Source: Bacteroidota bacterium (lineage in GTDB: Bacteria; Bacteroidota; Bacteroidia; Flavobacteriales_D; Crocinitomicaceae). From it: DNA of 9,129 nt. Of this stretch, positions 1 through 6,715 are shown one piece after another; position 1 is the stretch's first letter, and each line of letters opens with the position of its first letter. The stretch spans positions 1-9,129 of the forward strand of contig VGML01000076.1 of the NCBI GenBank assembly GCA_016866415.1. Direction: 5' to 3'. Below the pieces are notes generated by a model, which worked only from the letters and a program-made list of their open reading frames with translations, was not told the DNA's origin and made no database searches. The position numbers and the translations under genes are program-made.

Positions 1-688
1 TTCCAGCATCTCTCGTTCTGTTGTAAACTTCTAAAAATCCTGAAGTTTGAAAGGATGTTAATGTTGAAGCAGTAGTAGCCTTAATTGAAATTCGCGGACT
101 CAACAACTGACCATTTGAACCAATATTCAAAATTTCCAGAATCATTCCTTGGATATCACCTGCTTGGATTCCTGCCGCAATCAATTCATTTACTGTTAAT
201 AGTTGCTGAAAACGTGAACCTTTATTTACCGTATTGAAAATTGCAGATGAACTACTTGTTCCAGCATTTAGAGGTGATGAACTTAAACTTGCGGAGGCTC
301 GCTCTTGCTCTATTCGTGTATATGTGTCAAAAATAGCATTTGGAGAAGGAGTGTAATCAATGGTTCCAGGACTCGCCCAATTTGCCAGAAAACGATTTCC
401 GTCTTTTCTTACTGAATCATAAACTCCTGTATGATCAAAAACACGAGTATAAGTCAAATAATCCCATTCACCACAGTTGTATTGATCCCACGTAGTTAAA
501 GGACTACATTTTAATTTGTAATACATGAGCACTTTCTCAAAACGTTTTGTGTTGAGCTCAGGAGGGAAATTGAAATTCGCTCGACGTGTCGTAATTGAGT
601 CAAATGTGAATGTTTGAACCCATGTGGTATCTTGGGAAAATATATTTGTAAAAAGGAATAATTGAATGAGAATTAGGGCTCTTTTCAT
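1..688 (-). CDS. Secreted PNGase F-like protein, N-terminal part (runs off the left edge)
   Basis: The reading frame is open from an ATG at 688 to the window edge, giving 229 codons. Residues 1-19 form a signal peptide (MKRALILIQLFLFTNIFSQ), so the product is exported. Residues about 25-95 hold a pattern I associate with the N-terminal domain of peptide-N-glycosidase F-related proteins of Bacteroidota: MYYKLKCSPLTTWDQYNCGE, then WDYLTYTRVFDHTGVYDS. PNGase F removes N-linked glycans from glycoproteins, but the catalytic part cannot be judged here. From about residue 135 comes a Ser-rich strand-forming domain with FQQLLTVNELIAAGI. It resembles the jelly-roll-like module of the amidase at 1070-3349 (SQYIITKNDLVAAGW). 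An in-frame ATG at 787 would add 33 residues in front of the signal peptide and lies upstream of the probable promoter, so the start at 688 is preferred. A T9SS tail may follow outside the window. Secretion is well supported; the family assignment comes from recalled motifs. Confidence 0.6.
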   Translation of the reverse strand, partial: MKRALILIQLFLFTNIFSQDTTWVQTFTFDSITTRRANFNFPPELNTKRFEKVLMYYKLKCSPLTTWDQYNCGEWDYLTYTRVFDHTGVYDSVRKDGNRFLANWASPGTIDYTPSPNAIFDTYTRIEQERASASLSSSPLNAGTSSSSAIFNTVNKGSRFQQLLTVNELIAAGIQAGDIQGMILEILNIGSNGQLLSPRISIKATTASTLTSFQTSGFLEVYNRTRDAG

Positions 689-703
689 ATGGTTGGGTTT
701 TAA

Positions 704-733
704 CAAATTTAGGGAAATAAATAGGATTTGAAA
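704..733 (-). promoter_or_regulatory. Probable Bacteroidota promoter for the PNGase F-like gene
   Basis: Read on the minus strand, the -7 element TAAATTTG (704-711) matches TAnnTTTG exactly. An imperfect -33 element, TTTC at 730-733, lies 18 bases upstream. The -7 box ends 15 bases before the ATG at 688, which would give a very short leader. The 11-base core around it (AACAAATTTAG on the plus strand) is identical to that of the promoter at 4516-4546. Confidence 0.45.
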
Positions 734-841
734 TTGTTGATTGGCATTTAAATGCTTCAAACCTTTCGCGGTCATCAACGACTTCATTTGAGAAATTACT
801 ACTTGGTTTAATTGTAAAATTCAACCATATGATGAAATTCC

Positions 842-1015
842 CTATTGAATTAATAAAGCTTTAACACTCTTCATTTTGCTCAAAACGACCAATTGATCAA
901 AAGTTGCCTGATCACGCGGATTTCTTACGGATTTCGGATTTTGATTCTTCCATTGTTGTGCGGTCATTCCGAATAATGCGACATTCAACAAATAATGGTT
1001 TTCTGAAATCACAAA
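842..1015 (-). pseudogene. C-terminal remnant of a KilA-N-type DNA-binding protein
   Basis: The minus strand is open for 57 codons, bounded upstream by an in-frame TGA (1016-1018) and ended by TAG at 842-844. The peptide contains LLNVALFGMTAQQWKNQNP, then NPRDQATFDQLVVLSKMKS, and ends KALLIQ. This closely follows the conserved C-terminal region of KilA-N/phage-antirepressor-like proteins of Bacteroidota and other bacteria (pattern LNxALFGxTAxQWRxxNP...NIRDxAT..QLxxLSNxxxxNAxxI). The N-terminal KilA-N DNA-binding domain, which normally precedes this by over 150 residues, is absent, as are the usual last 20 or so residues. There is no ATG before the conserved part; only GTG at 1010-1012 could start it. 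I therefore call it a decayed gene end. Such proteins are often found in phages and mobile islands, so it may mark an old integration. A short expressed peptide is possible but less likely. Confidence 0.6.
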
Positions 1016-1069
1016 TCAGAAGTTGCAGATATAACTATTTTAACATTGGTTTAAAAAAGCAACGGTTAG

Positions 1070-3349
1070 TTATTCAACGATGAACTTCTCGTTTAAGACA
1101 CTGTCTTCATTTTGAATACGAATGAAGTAGTTACCACGAACTAATTCATTTTCCAATTCAATTTCATTTTCAGACGGATTTAACTCAAAATTATTATTCG
1201 AGTAAATTATTCTTCCCAAATTATCAAAGATTATAATTTCAGATTTAGTTGTATGAATTGTATTTGTATAGAAGTTTATACGATTCGAAACACGCATAGG
1301 ATTAGGTATAACAACTAAATTGTTTTCTGCTATTTCAACAATTTTTTCAAAATTCAATTCTTCTTCTTGCATAATCTTTGCCGTTGCACTCAGGTTTGTA
1401 GATGGACCAAAAACTAATCTCATATTTGGTCTGTAATAACTTCGAGTTCCAGTTGAATTTAATGCAATAGCGGAACTTGCCAAATTTGCCACACGAAACA
1501 AAGCCTTGTAATCAGCAAGGATAGTAGATTTAACAATTGAATTAGTTCCAACAGCACTATTGTTAAATGAAACTGTGATAAGTAAGTTCATAGTTTGATT
1601 ATAATTGAAGGTTGTTGGAAATGTATATGTATTCCATCCATTTGTTGTTGTAACTGTTCCCGTATATGTTGATACAGAGGTTGTTCCTGCTAAAAAACTC
1701 GAATTCGTATAAGCATTAGAAGAAGTGTGTGAAACTTTAATTGTAAACGAATTTAAAACGGTTGAACTATTCGTGGAAACTTGAAAGGCAATACTCTTTA
1801 ATACAGGTGTTTGTGAAGTCCAGCCAGCCGCGACAAGATCGTTTTTTGTAATGATGTATTGTGATAATTCATCCATGTTTGAGGAGGCGTATGGATGACC
1901 CGAATAGGCCGTGGTGCCAGAATTCATGGTCAAAGTCACTTGAGGTGGTGCCAATGTGCTGAAAGTTTTTACAGAAGAATAAGAACTTGTATTACCACTA
2001 CATGAACTCATTACTTTAAATTCGTAGGATGTTGAAGCATTTAATCCACTAATTATTTTTGAATTGGTTGTTGAATTGGTCGTTGTCCAAGTGGAAGAGT
2101 TAGTTGGTTTGTATTGAATGGTATAACTCACCGCATTATTGGCAGTAGTCCAATTTAGGGTTGCTGAATTATGTGTTATTGAGGATGCTACAAGCCCAGT
2201 TGGAATACCACAAGCATTACAATCAGTAATTATTTGGTTTGCCGAAGTTCGTATATTGGGAAGTCTTGCATATAAATCATTACCAGGGCAGGCAGTTTGA
2301 CCTATGTCTCGGTGCCCACAAATACGCGATTTAGTTTGAATACCAAAATTTTGAGTTTGAAAAGAAGCAGAGGAAAGTGGGTCTAATCCTTTAAAATCAA
2401 ACCACCAAGCTAAAAGATGTTTTACCTTATCTAGCTGAGCAGTAGTTGCAAGTGTTATATCCGCATTCCCCGGAAAATTTACACCAATTGATGTACTGTT
2501 TGAAACTCCAGCATGAGCACCTCTGACATCTGATGTAGTAATATTTGGGTTATATCTTCCTTGAAAAAAATTTCCGTTTTTATCTACTAAGTAATTGTAT
2601 CCAATATCTGTCCAACCTAATGTGTTAACATGATAATTATAATAGGATTGGACAACAGTTTGACCAGATGTATAGGTGTCTGGACTAGCTCCGTGGTGGA
2701 TAACAACATGCGTTGCGTCTATATAGGTTGGCGTATAAGTTGTATTTACTTGAGAACAAGAAGCGGCGCCACCGCACCATTGAGAGCGAGTAATCATGGA
2801 TGGGAAACCGGGACAAGTAGTAGATTTTTCCTCTGATTGTGTCGGTTTCATTTTTGGTAAATCATCTTCTTCAGTTCGAGCATTTCCATCAAACATGACA
2901 ATTTTTAGGGATGTAGGGGTCTCTGGATACTTTATAATAATTTCAAGTTCTTTATGGCTTGACGCGTCATTTGTAAAGATTGCATCTGTCCAAAACATTT
3001 CTGTTGGTGTTTCATTTGGTTTTACTTCGGCACCCATGTCATACCATTTCGTCCATTCTCCAAATGAGTTTCTAGAACGATAACGCACTTGAAAAAGATC
3101 TAATGCTAAGTTAACATTGGAATTTTGCCATCCTATTCCAAAACATGAAAAAGAATGGTTTGGGGTCAATTTTAAAGCCACCGAGTTTGTTCCTGATAGT
3201 AATTCTTGACCCAATAAAATTCTCGAAGATGGAACGCCTCCCTTTATAGAATTGTCTTCAAATTGATTTTGATTAATTATTAGTTCCTTTTGAGCCGTAA
3301 GAATGGTGGTAAAAAGACTAATTAGACTTAAACTTAGAAATTTTTTCAT
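1070..3349 (-). CDS. Secreted N-acetylmuramoyl-L-alanine amidase (PGRP type) with T9SS tail
   Basis: This 759-residue multidomain protein is predicted to cut the bond between MurNAc and L-Ala in peptidoglycan outside the cell. Domains in order: signal peptide 1-19; an N-terminal strand-rich domain, about 30-155, with VRYRSRNSFGEWTKW, of a type seen in other secreted amidases; a PGRP/amidase_2 domain, about 183-365; a fibronectin type III domain, about 381-466; a jelly-roll-like module, about 470-648; and a T9SS type A sorting domain, about 677-759, starting VIPNPM and ending EKFIVE. The zinc ligands expected for T7-lysozyme-like amidases are all present: H218 in VVIHHGAS, and H346 and C354 in CGHRDIGQTACPG. 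The catalytic Tyr is Y251 in DIGYNYLVD. It should therefore be active. It lies 7 bases downstream of the C39-like peptidase gene (stop codon at 3357-3359), so the two form an operon. No Shine-Dalgarno is visible; the leader is A-rich. Confidence 0.88.
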   Translation of the reverse strand: MKKFLSLSLISLFTTILTAQKELIINQNQFEDNSIKGGVPSSRILLGQELLSGTNSVALKLTPNHSFSCFGIGWQNSNVNLALDLFQVRYRSRNSFGEWTKWYDMGAEVKPNETPTEMFWTDAIFTNDASSHKELEIIIKYPETPTSLKIVMFDGNARTEEDDLPKMKPTQSEEKSTTCPGFPSMITRSQWCGGAASCSQVNTTYTPTYIDATHVVIHHGASPDTYTSGQTVVQSYYNYHVNTLGWTDIGYNYLVDKNGNFFQGRYNPNITTSDVRGAHAGVSNSTSIGVNFPGNADITLATTAQLDKVKHLLAWWFDFKGLDPLSSASFQTQNFGIQTKSRICGHRDIGQTACPGNDLYARLPNIRTSANQIITDCNACGIPTGLVASSITHNSATLNWTTANNAVSYTIQYKPTNSSTWTTTNSTTNSKIISGLNASTSYEFKVMSSCSGNTSSYSSVKTFSTLAPPQVTLTMNSGTTAYSGHPYASSNMDELSQYIITKNDLVAAGWTSQTPVLKSIAFQVSTNSSTVLNSFTIKVSHTSSNAYTNSSFLAGTTSVSTYTGTVTTTNGWNTYTFPTTFNYNQTMNLLITVSFNNSAVGTNSIVKSTILADYKALFRVANLASSAIALNSTGTRSYYRPNMRLVFGPSTNLSATAKIMQEEELNFEKIVEIAENNLVVIPNPMRVSNRINFYTNTIHTTKSEIIIFDNLGRIIYSNNNFELNPSENEIELENELVRGNYFIRIQNEDSVLNEKFIVE
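1406..1543 (-). repeat. Shared C-terminal module block, copy in the amidase
   Basis: Codons 603-648 of the amidase (NSIVKSTILADYKALFR to SYYRPNMRLVFG) match codons 224-269 of the neighbouring peptidase at 34 of 46 positions by eye. This is the last part of the jelly-roll-like module that precedes the sorting domain. In this copy the module is complete. Confidence 0.75.
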
Positions 3350-3356
3350 GGTATTT

Positions 3357-4496
3357 TTATTTAATTACTTGAAATCTTTCGGTTAAACATATGTTTTCTG
3401 ATTTAATATTAAGGAAATAAACCCCTTGATTTAATTCCGAATCCATATTTATACTATTTTCGAATGGATCTAAAAGGTAGTTTTCAGCACGATATAAAAT
3501 CCTTCCAAATTCATCATAAATAGATAGGTTAATTCCGATTTCAGATTTTAAATCAGTTATAAATTGAAGTTTTGTATTAGCAGTCATTGGATTCGGGTAT
3601 ACATAAAGCATTTTTGATTCTAACACTTGCGTTTCAAGTTCTATATCCTTTTGTTCTTCCGTTTGCTTTCCCATACCAGCATTTAGAGCGCCAAATTTTA
3701 ACCGCATATTTGGACGATAATAACTTTGAGTACCACTAGAACTTGAAGCGATTCCTGAACTTGCTAAATTTTCTCTTCTAAAAAGAGATTTATAGTCTGA
3801 AAGAATGTTTGATAGAACTATTGAATTTGAACCAGCACTGCCTACCTGAAGCCACTTTATCTTTGCTGATGAACTCGTAATTTCTTGTGTTGTAAGACCC
3901 GTTGGAGTTGAACAAGCAGGCGCATTGTAGTAGTGGTACCAAAGTGTATTATCAGGACCGATAGCTTGTTCAAATGCCGCTTTCCCATATTGAATTTGGT
4001 TTCCAACAGTTGAGGTAGAAGATAGATATCCCCCCTGATGAACCTGTGTCCATTTCCCTGCAGGATCGTTGCATATATAGTGTGTACCTGTAAATCCTGT
4101 AACAACCATTACATGACCATAACTCGTGAAATAGCCATGAACAACCATAGGTTTTCCTTGTGCAAGAAGAGCATTCATTCCTTGAAAAGAACCCGAAGAT
4201 GTGCTAATGCAATTTGTAGCAAGCCCTTTGCTTTGTGCCACTGAATTACAAACGGTATTAGATCCAGAGACAGTTTGCGCCTGAGAGGTACCATATTGGT
4301 TACTGATCCAATCTGGAGTTAAATTTGATGCTCCGTAATATTTTAACAACATGGCAATGGATGTGTTTTGACATGAACCCCCGGGATTTATGGAATTACT
4401 ATATTGATAAAAATAGGGAACGCCAGTTACGTTATATTGAGAATTAGCGCAAAATGAAAAACTAATTAAACATGAAAAAATAATTTTTTTGATCAT
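3357..4496 (-). CDS. Secreted C39-like cysteine peptidase with T9SS tail
   Basis: This is a 379-residue exported protein with a signal peptide at 1-19 (ends SFCANSQ). Residues about 24-185 form a papain-fold domain of the C39-like type. VPYFYQ is followed by GGSCQNTSIAMLLKYYG with the nucleophile C42. H128 lies in YGHVMVVTGF, and D144 in ICNDPAG completes the expected Cys-His-Asp triad. Family members cleave peptides or peptide cross-bridges; the substrate here is unknown. Residues 198-215 (PTGL to KIKW) are only the first strands of a fibronectin type III domain. They run straight into the last part of a jelly-roll-like module (222-269), and a T9SS sorting domain follows (about 297-379, VYPNPM to ERFQVIK). 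Compared with the amidase next door, about 200 residues are missing at this junction, with the frame kept. It is the first gene of a two-gene operon and sits just downstream of a near-consensus promoter. Confidence 0.8.
   Translation of the reverse strand: MIKKIIFSCLISFSFCANSQYNVTGVPYFYQYSNSINPGGSCQNTSIAMLLKYYGASNLTPDWISNQYGTSQAQTVSGSNTVCNSVAQSKGLATNCISTSSGSFQGMNALLAQGKPMVVHGYFTSYGHVMVVTGFTGTHYICNDPAGKWTQVHQGGYLSSTSTVGNQIQYGKAAFEQAIGPDNTLWYHYYNAPACSTPTGLTTQEITSSSAKIKWLQVGSAGSNSIVLSNILSDYKSLFRRENLASSGIASSSSGTQSYYRPNMRLKFGALNAGMGKQTEEQKDIELETQVLESKMLYVYPNPMTANTKLQFITDLKSEIGINLSIYDEFGRILYRAENYLLDPFENSINMDSELNQGVYFLNIKSENICLTERFQVIK
3690..3827 (-). repeat. Shared C-terminal module block, truncated-module copy in the peptidase
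   Basis: Codons 224-269 of the peptidase (NSIVLSNILSDYKSLFR to SYYRPNMRLKFG) are paralogous to codons 603-648 of the amidase. Here the front of the module is absent, and the block is joined directly to a fibronectin type III stub near position 3850. Confidence 0.75.
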
Positions 4497-4515
4497 AATT
4501 TTAGTTTTAGCAAAA

Positions 4516-4546
4516 CAAATTTAGAGTTGTCTAATGGTGTGTCAAA
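4516..4546 (-). promoter_or_regulatory. Bacteroidota-type promoter of the peptidase-amidase operon
   Basis: On the minus strand TTTG (4543-4546) is followed after exactly 19 bases by TAAATTTG (4516-4523). This fits the Bacteroidota housekeeping sigma consensus TTTG-N19-TAnnTTTG without a mismatch. Transcription would start near 4510, about a dozen bases before the ATG at 4496, giving a very short leader. Confidence 0.7.
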
Positions 4547-4552
4547 AAAAAA

Positions 4553-4578
4553 TGATTATACATTGATTATACATGTAT
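4553..4578. repeat. 11-bp tandem repeat plus 10-bp palindrome upstream of the operon promoter
   Basis: TGATTATACAT occurs twice back to back (4553-4563 and 4564-4574). The second copy overlaps a perfect palindrome, ATACATGTAT (4569-4578). The element begins 6 bases upstream of the -33 box, a position that suits an activator or repressor. A chance AT-rich repeat cannot be excluded. Confidence 0.4.
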
Positions 4579-4680
4579 GATTTTAAAAACTTAATGGCCT
4601 GTTTTGGGTTTTGATTTGAAAAGGAAGAAACTCTTAACAATTTAAACATATCTTGTAATTCAGAATCTTTGTAGTTCCTT

Positions 4681-5124
4681 ATGAGAACAAAGAAAAATAA
4701 TTCGCCCAAAGAAAATGCTTCTGTGAAGAAACCATCTACGAAAGGAACGACGGAAACTAAGAAAACGGTTACCACTCGTGATAAACGAAAATACATCGAT
4801 TTTAAAATTAAAGTCAAAAAAGATGATCCGCTTCCCTCGTTTCGAGAGGATAATATTCGGCTGAATAATTGATTCAAACCGGAGTTGTTTCTGTGAATGG
4901 AAAAATTGAAGGAGATTGGCTATTCTAAAATACATTATGAAGGAAAAACAATTCGAGCTGCACATTATTATACCTATGTAATACCGACGATGACGAAATC
5001 AATCGGTAGCGGAAACTGAAAAAAATCTGTTCGAAAACGGGTTCATTCCAATGGCAACTTTATGCAAAGCAGGTGATACAAAAATTTCCTGGAAGAGTGT
5101 GAAAAATTATTGAAGGTGAAGTAA
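4681..5124 (+). pseudogene. Eroded relic of an RluB-type 23S rRNA pseudouridine synthase
   Basis: Recognisable pieces lie in order but in different frames. From the ATG at 4681, 63 codons give a Lys-rich tail and DDPLPSF...NIRLNN before a stop. Bacteroidota RluB-like proteins have such a basic tail leading into the S4 domain (IRLNKYIA...). In another frame, 4869-4907 gives LIQTGVVSVNGKI, the end of an S4 domain; about 16 residues between the two pieces are lost. Then 4912-4980 returns to the first frame with EIGYSK and IHYEGKTIRAAHYYTYV, which fits the linker before the catalytic domain. The catalytic region (GRLDR motif) is absent. The last piece, 5086-5124 (FLEECEKLLKVK), could be the original C-terminus. 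The total is about 445 bp, against roughly 800-900 bp for an intact gene. The gene is therefore almost certainly inactive. The family call rests on recalled motifs, and the stretch 4994-5085 is unexplained. Confidence 0.55.
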
Positions 5125-5166
5125 AAGAGTTGTAAATTAGTCTTTTACATTAATTAATTGATCACC

Positions 5167-5892
5167 ATGGAAAAGACATTTATCTTATTTTTGTTACTTC
5201 TTGTTTCAAATTTAAAAGCCCAAGTTTGGTTTGATTTTGGTTTAAATGGCTCCCTTAGTTCTGGTTTATACATGGGAAATTCGTTTTTTAGCGATAGCCG
5301 ATTTAATATTGTTCCGAAATTGAACAATGCATTCGCACTTAAAATAGGCGTTAATACTTCAAACAAGCATTCTGCAGTCATTGAATTAGGATACGGAAAA
5401 CGCGCTTATGCCATTGACCAAGCATTTGTTCCAGGGCAAAATGACAATTCCGTCTTCACACAACAAATTAATTTCAGTGGTTTTCAAGGAGCGTTGCTCT
5501 ATCGAAATACGAATGAAGGTAGTTTCATTGAGGTTGGTCCCATGTTTAGTATGATTCAAAATCAAACATATTCAGATCAAGTTTCAAACTTTTACAATAA
5601 TCAAACATTTTTAACATCGAAAGTTGTCCGAGGTGTTTTTGGATTAGGGGCTTATATTTTAGGAAACGAGCGGGTTACATTGGTTGCAGGATTTAGATTA
5701 TTGTACGATTTTTCAGATTTAAGAGCAAAAGACAATATTGGAGAAACGTTTCCTTTTCAAAACTACAACGAATCGGATTTGTATAAACCGCTTCATGCAC
5801 TCGACTTTCAATTAAACTTGGAGTTAAATGTATCATTAGGGTTTCTTGCAAAGGCTTCTTGCGGAAAGAGGAGTGTTGTTTTTGAATGGTAA
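5167..5892 (+). CDS. Probable outer-membrane beta-barrel protein
   Basis: The 241-residue product has a clear signal peptide (MEKTFILFLLLLVSNLKAQ, 1-19). The body is made of alternating strands rich in aromatic and Gly residues (for example SAVIELGYGKRAYAI, SFIEVGPMFSMI, RVTLVAGFRLLYDF) and ends on an aromatic residue (FEW). This is the pattern of small 8-10-strand porin-like barrels common in Bacteroidota outer membranes. The exact family and ligand are not recognised. I chose the ATG at 5167; the frame also opens with TTG at 5158, but that only adds three residues before a normal signal-peptide start. The gene follows the RluB-like relic by 42 bases, and a GC-rich hairpin lies 8 bases after its stop codon. 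No convincing promoter is visible in the short gap upstream. Confidence 0.7.
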   Translation: MEKTFILFLLLLVSNLKAQVWFDFGLNGSLSSGLYMGNSFFSDSRFNIVPKLNNAFALKIGVNTSNKHSAVIELGYGKRAYAIDQAFVPGQNDNSVFTQQINFSGFQGALLYRNTNEGSFIEVGPMFSMIQNQTYSDQVSNFYNNQTFLTSKVVRGVFGLGAYILGNERVTLVAGFRLLYDFSDLRAKDNIGETFPFQNYNESDLYKPLHALDFQLNLELNVSLGFLAKASCGKRSVVFEW

Positions 5893-5900
5893 TTCCCCCG

Positions 5901-5926
5901 CTCCGCTGGATTTGCAATCCCGCGAG
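5901..5926. repeat. GC-rich REP-like hairpin
   Basis: The element contains the perfect inverted repeat GGATT-TGC-AATCC (5908-5920). The arms extend outward as CTCCGCT on the left and CGCGAG on the right, pairing with one mismatch and one bulge. It is markedly more GC-rich than its surroundings and lies just after the beta-barrel gene. Such short palindromic intergenic elements are typical of dispersed REP-like repeats. It could also work as a terminator, although no T-run follows. Confidence 0.5.
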
Positions 5927-5983
5927 AGGTCTTGAAGTGATTCGTGAGCTCCTCCTGACCAAAATCATTCGTAACTTTACATC

Positions 5984-6715
5984 ATGGAACAAAAAGAGTG
6001 GTTTGCGAGTTGGTTTGACACAAGTTACTATCATCAATTGTATAACAATCGCAATGAGGATGAAGCGAAATTATTCATTTCCAATTTGTTGGATTTTCTG
6101 AAATTAGATAAAAACGCCAAACTACTCGATTTAGCTTGTGGTAAAGGTCGTCACGCGAAAACGCTTAATGAATTTGGTTACGACGTTTTGGGTGTCGATT
6201 TATCTCCAAATAGCATTTCGATTGCTTCCGAGCTGAAAAACGAGCATTTGAATTTTCAAGTGCACGACATGCGTGAACCAATTCATGGAAAGACATTTGA
6301 TGCAGTTTTCAATTTGTTTACAAGTTTTGGTTATTTCGATGAAACAACTGATAATGAACGTGTTTGCAATGCGATTGCTAAAATGTTAAATCCACATGGC
6401 ATCTTGGTAATTGATTTCATGAATGCGAAAAAAGTGATTGCGAATTTGGTTTCCAAAGAAGAGAAAACAGTTGATTACCTCACCTTTCACATCACACGTC
6501 AATGCGATGGTAAACACATATTCAAACGGATACAATTTGAAGATCAAGGAGAAAAGTATGATTTCACAGAACGCGTACAAGCATTAAAATTAAATGACTT
6601 TCAAACGCTACTTGCTGCTGAATTCCAAATTCTTCATACCTTTGGAACCTTTGATTTGAAACCATTTGATCCTTCAATATCGGATCGACTAATCATCATT
6701 GCGCAGCGAAAATAA
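5984..6715 (+). CDS. Class I SAM-dependent methyltransferase
   Basis: This 243-residue cytosolic protein has a Rossmann-type methyltransferase fold. Motif I is LLDLACGKGRHAKTL (47-61), where the Gly-rich loop binds S-adenosylmethionine. The acidic residue that contacts the ribose is D72 in GVDLS. The next motifs are HDMRE (94-98), FDAVFNLFTSFGYF (105-118) and LNPHGILVIDFMN (135-147). Residues 150-243 form an extra C-terminal part rich in beta-strands. The substrate (small molecule, protein or RNA) cannot be told from sequence. The start MEQKEWFASWFD is typical of the family. Its stop codon overlaps the ATG of the ZIP transporter by one base (TAATG), so translation of the two is probably coupled. 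TAACTTTA at 5972-5979, 4 bases before the ATG, resembles a -7 box, but no -33 element is seen. Confidence 0.82.
   Translation: MEQKEWFASWFDTSYYHQLYNNRNEDEAKLFISNLLDFLKLDKNAKLLDLACGKGRHAKTLNEFGYDVLGVDLSPNSISIASELKNEHLNFQVHDMREPIHGKTFDAVFNLFTSFGYFDETTDNERVCNAIAKMLNPHGILVIDFMNAKKVIANLVSKEEKTVDYLTFHITRQCDGKHIFKRIQFEDQGEKYDFTERVQALKLNDFQTLLAAEFQILHTFGTFDLKPFDPSISDRLIIIAQRK

Larger units (their letters stand above)
689..1069. other. Intergenic stretch holding a promoter and a gene remnant
   Basis: This 381-base gap lies between two minus-strand genes. It holds the promoter of the left gene (704-733) and a KilA-N-type gene remnant (842-1015). In 734-841 and 1016-1069 I see only AT-rich sequence with no convincing gene and no clear hairpin terminator after the amidase stop codon. 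Confidence 0.6.

Noticed and set aside
689..787. In-frame upstream ATG at 787 that would lengthen the PNGase F-like protein by 33 residues
   Set aside because: It would place non-signal sequence before a clean signal peptide and lies upstream of the probable promoter at 704-733.
1016..1069. Search for a terminator after the amidase gene
   Set aside because: A T-run (read on the minus strand) is present, but no stem of useful length precedes it.
4641..4671. Possible plus-strand promoter (TTTA, 19 bases, AATCTTTG) before the rluB-like relic
   Set aside because: It has one mismatch in each box and lies only 9 bases from the ATG. It may be the relic's old promoter, but the evidence is too weak to list.
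4542..4877. Minus-strand ORF of 111 codons opposite the rluB-like relic
   Set aside because: Its first half is antisense to the recognisable relic, and its second half overlaps the operon promoter. The part at 4545-4680 looks mildly protein-like (KQAIKFLKSYMYN) but matches nothing I recognise.
4897..5019. Small plus-strand ORF of 40 codons starting at 4897
   Set aside because: It coincides with the third piece of the rluB-like relic and is better explained as decayed coding sequence.
5158..5166. TTG start three codons upstream of the beta-barrel protein
   Set aside because: The ATG at 5167 gives a normal signal peptide, and nothing favours the rarer start codon.
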